Shown here one piece after another: positions 62,844 through 64,000 of a stretch of 64,000 nt of DNA. Below the pieces are notes generated by a model. That model saw nothing but the letters and a program-made list of their open reading frames with translations. It did no database searches and was not told where the DNA came from. The stretch covers positions 1-64,000 of the forward strand of contig JBDRZL010000008.1 in NCBI GenBank assembly GCA_039803925.1, read 5' to 3'. Position numbers and translations under genes: made by a program. Source of the stretch: a candidate division WOR-3 bacterium (GTDB lineage: Bacteria; Hydrothermota; Hydrothermia; Hydrothermales; JAJRUZ01). How positions within the stretch are numbered: the first letter of the stretch is position 1; each line of letters opens with the position of its first letter.

Positions 62844-63463
62844 ATGAAAAAGAAAAAAAGTTTAAAAAATAATTATAGAGAGGAAAAATTGAGGGAAATT
62901 ATCAAATTTTTTGAAAAATATGGCGACAAGGCAACAAAGGATGCTTTTGGAGTTAAGAAGGATTGCTGTATATTTATGGAAAAAGAAATTTAGGGAATCG
63001 CAAAGGTAAAATAGAATCCCTTATTCCTAAATCAAGAGCACCTATAAGGAGAAGACAAAGACTCTTTATCCTGAAATAGTTGAATTTATAAAAAGGAAAA
63101 GGTGGAAAGTGTCCCAGAATGGGGCAGGATACTTTGAAAGTGCTTCTTGATGAATTTTGTGAGGAAAGAAAAATAAAATCTCTTTCTGCATCTACTATTA
63201 AAATACCAAATCCAAGAGCAAAAATATCTTTTTATGCAAAAACGGGTAAAGTAAAGGTATATTTTCTGTGCAGCTCTTTTAAAGACAAAGTTTGGTTTTA
63301 CTTATGCTTACAAATCTTTGAGAGGTGAAAATGCAAAAGATTTTATGAGAAAATGCTTATGTTGAAAGATTTAAAGAGGACTATACAAGAACATTTTGTA
63401 GGAGGCACTTATGAAGATCTTATTGAGCCAGAAAAATTCAATGTAAACCCCATAAATCTTTAA
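62844..63463 (+). pseudogene. Decayed IS481-type transposase gene
   Basis: Fragments in all three frames join into a helix-turn-helix/integrase-like transposase: EKYGDKATKDAFGVKK, VYLWKKKFRESQ, GKIESLIPKSRAPIRRRQR, YPEIVEFIKRKRWKVS, RMGQDTLKVLLDEFCEERKI, GFTYAYKSLRGENAKDF, VERFKEDYTRTF and YEDLIEPEKFN appear in the right order. At least five frame changes and deletions, including most of the DDE catalytic core, make it inactive. No clear terminal inverted repeats were seen. The family resembles IS481/IS3-like integrases common in uncultured bacteria. Confidence 0.75.
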
Positions 63464-64000
63464 ATAATTTTTCTCCCCTTCTTTTATTTTTTAAAAAAAT
63501 ATATTAATAATCCTTATCAGTCTAAAATGTTATGGTATTCTACATCATATTTAATTTCTTTTAAATAGTAGTTTATAATTTTAAGCCAAATTGATTTATT
63601 TGTCAAATTAAATGAGAATGTGAATTACTCTGCAACTGTAAGTAAAAAATCAATATAGAATTGGATTTAAAAATGTGAGAAAAGTTGTTGTTGAAAAAAA
63701 TTTTGGATAACAAGTCAAAGATAAAAAATAAAGATATATTCTCCTGTAATTAAACTTTTATCCTGAAATAATCCTGCAGTGTTTTTTTTTAGTAATAGTC
63801 CTTTTACCTTAATTTATTTGATAAAGGCATTTTGAAAGAAATAATAGAAAAAGCAAATAAAAATTTGAAAATTATTATTCGGGAAATTAAAAAAATTTTT
63901 AAAATGAGTATTAGAGTGGTAAAATGCTCGCAGTATTAAACGCGTTTAAATCAATGCAAAGTATAACCTTCTGAAGTTCAAAAATATATTCTATTACCTC
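63464..64000 (+). other. Non-coding AT-rich stretch at the right edge
   Basis: No open frame with a recognisable product, RNA gene or ordered repeat is seen in these 537 bases. The only notable item is a promoter-like block at 63517-63551 that resembles the yceD promoter. The sequence may be the continuation of the decayed accessory zone. Confidence 0.5.

Overview
The window is a gene-dense, AT-rich bacterial chromosome segment. The organism looks Gram-negative: it has a TonB-dependent receptor, a LolA-like carrier, outer-membrane barrel proteins and a full murein synthesis cluster. Some content is rare in bacteria or more familiar from archaea: an endonuclease Q, a COG1784-type TctA membrane protein paired with an OB-fold protein, and a tRNA-Arg with a GCG anticodon. 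This fits an uncultured, deep-branching and possibly thermophilic lineage such as WOR-3/Stahlbacteria or Hydrothermae. That placement is inference only.

Layout. Bases 1-840 hold a restriction-endonuclease-like gene, possibly preceded by the tail of its methyltransferase. Bases 1001-2760 are the conserved yceD-rpmF-plsX group. Bases 2765-12880 carry a TctA-like/OB-fold pair, a flavoprotein, smc, mgtE, an M23 peptidase and a small envelope protein. A radical SAM gene broken by three lesions lies at 12942-13630. A tight + strand operon at 13806-19938 encodes SucD, a LolA-like protein, isocitrate dehydrogenase, a methyltransferase, endonuclease Q and HutH. Bases 19935-24025 (- strand) hold an ExeA-like ATPase, a TPR protein, AcpS, a HAD phosphatase, tRNA-Arg and glnA. 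Bases 24140-25911 hold a DUF4920-like gene, thiL and a heptad-repeat coiled-coil gene.

Bases 25918-54001 are a single unbroken - strand run of about 28 kb. It begins at a perfect TTGACA-17-TATAAT promoter with MraZ boxes. It joins the division/cell-wall cluster (mraZ-rsmH-ftsL-ftsI-murE-murF-mraY-murD-ftsW-murG-murC-murB-ftsQ-ftsA-ftsZ) to a glycosyltransferase, proS, and the translation/RNA cluster (rimP-nusA-infB-ylxP-rbfA-truB-ribF-rpsO-pnp), ending with a glutaryl-CoA dehydrogenase-like gene. Bases 54121-61766 (+ strand) carry a TonB receptor, a barrel protein, a CCA-adding enzyme, enoyl-CoA hydratase, a transglutaminase-like protein and an ABC ATPase without its permease. Bases 61767-64000 are a decayed accessory zone with a tRNA 3' fragment, a lipoprotein gene, a ruined IS481-type transposase gene and empty sequence.

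Main discovery candidate. Eight genes on both strands (rpmF, glnA, the DUF4920-like gene, rpsO, ftsZ, gcdH, an enoyl-CoA hydratase and the lipoprotein gene) carry the same small element about 18-25 nt upstream of the start codon. It is a 2-5 bp stem closed by a 7-nt loop fitting the tRNA T-loop consensus TTCRANY (8/8 at every position except one R). Stem sequences differ and covary, and seven of the eight genes lack a Shine-Dalgarno sequence. The T-arm of the real tRNA-Arg sits at the same distance upstream of the HAD gene. I read these as T-arm-mimic leader elements, possibly for mRNA processing or Shine-Dalgarno-independent translation. I know of no described class that matches.
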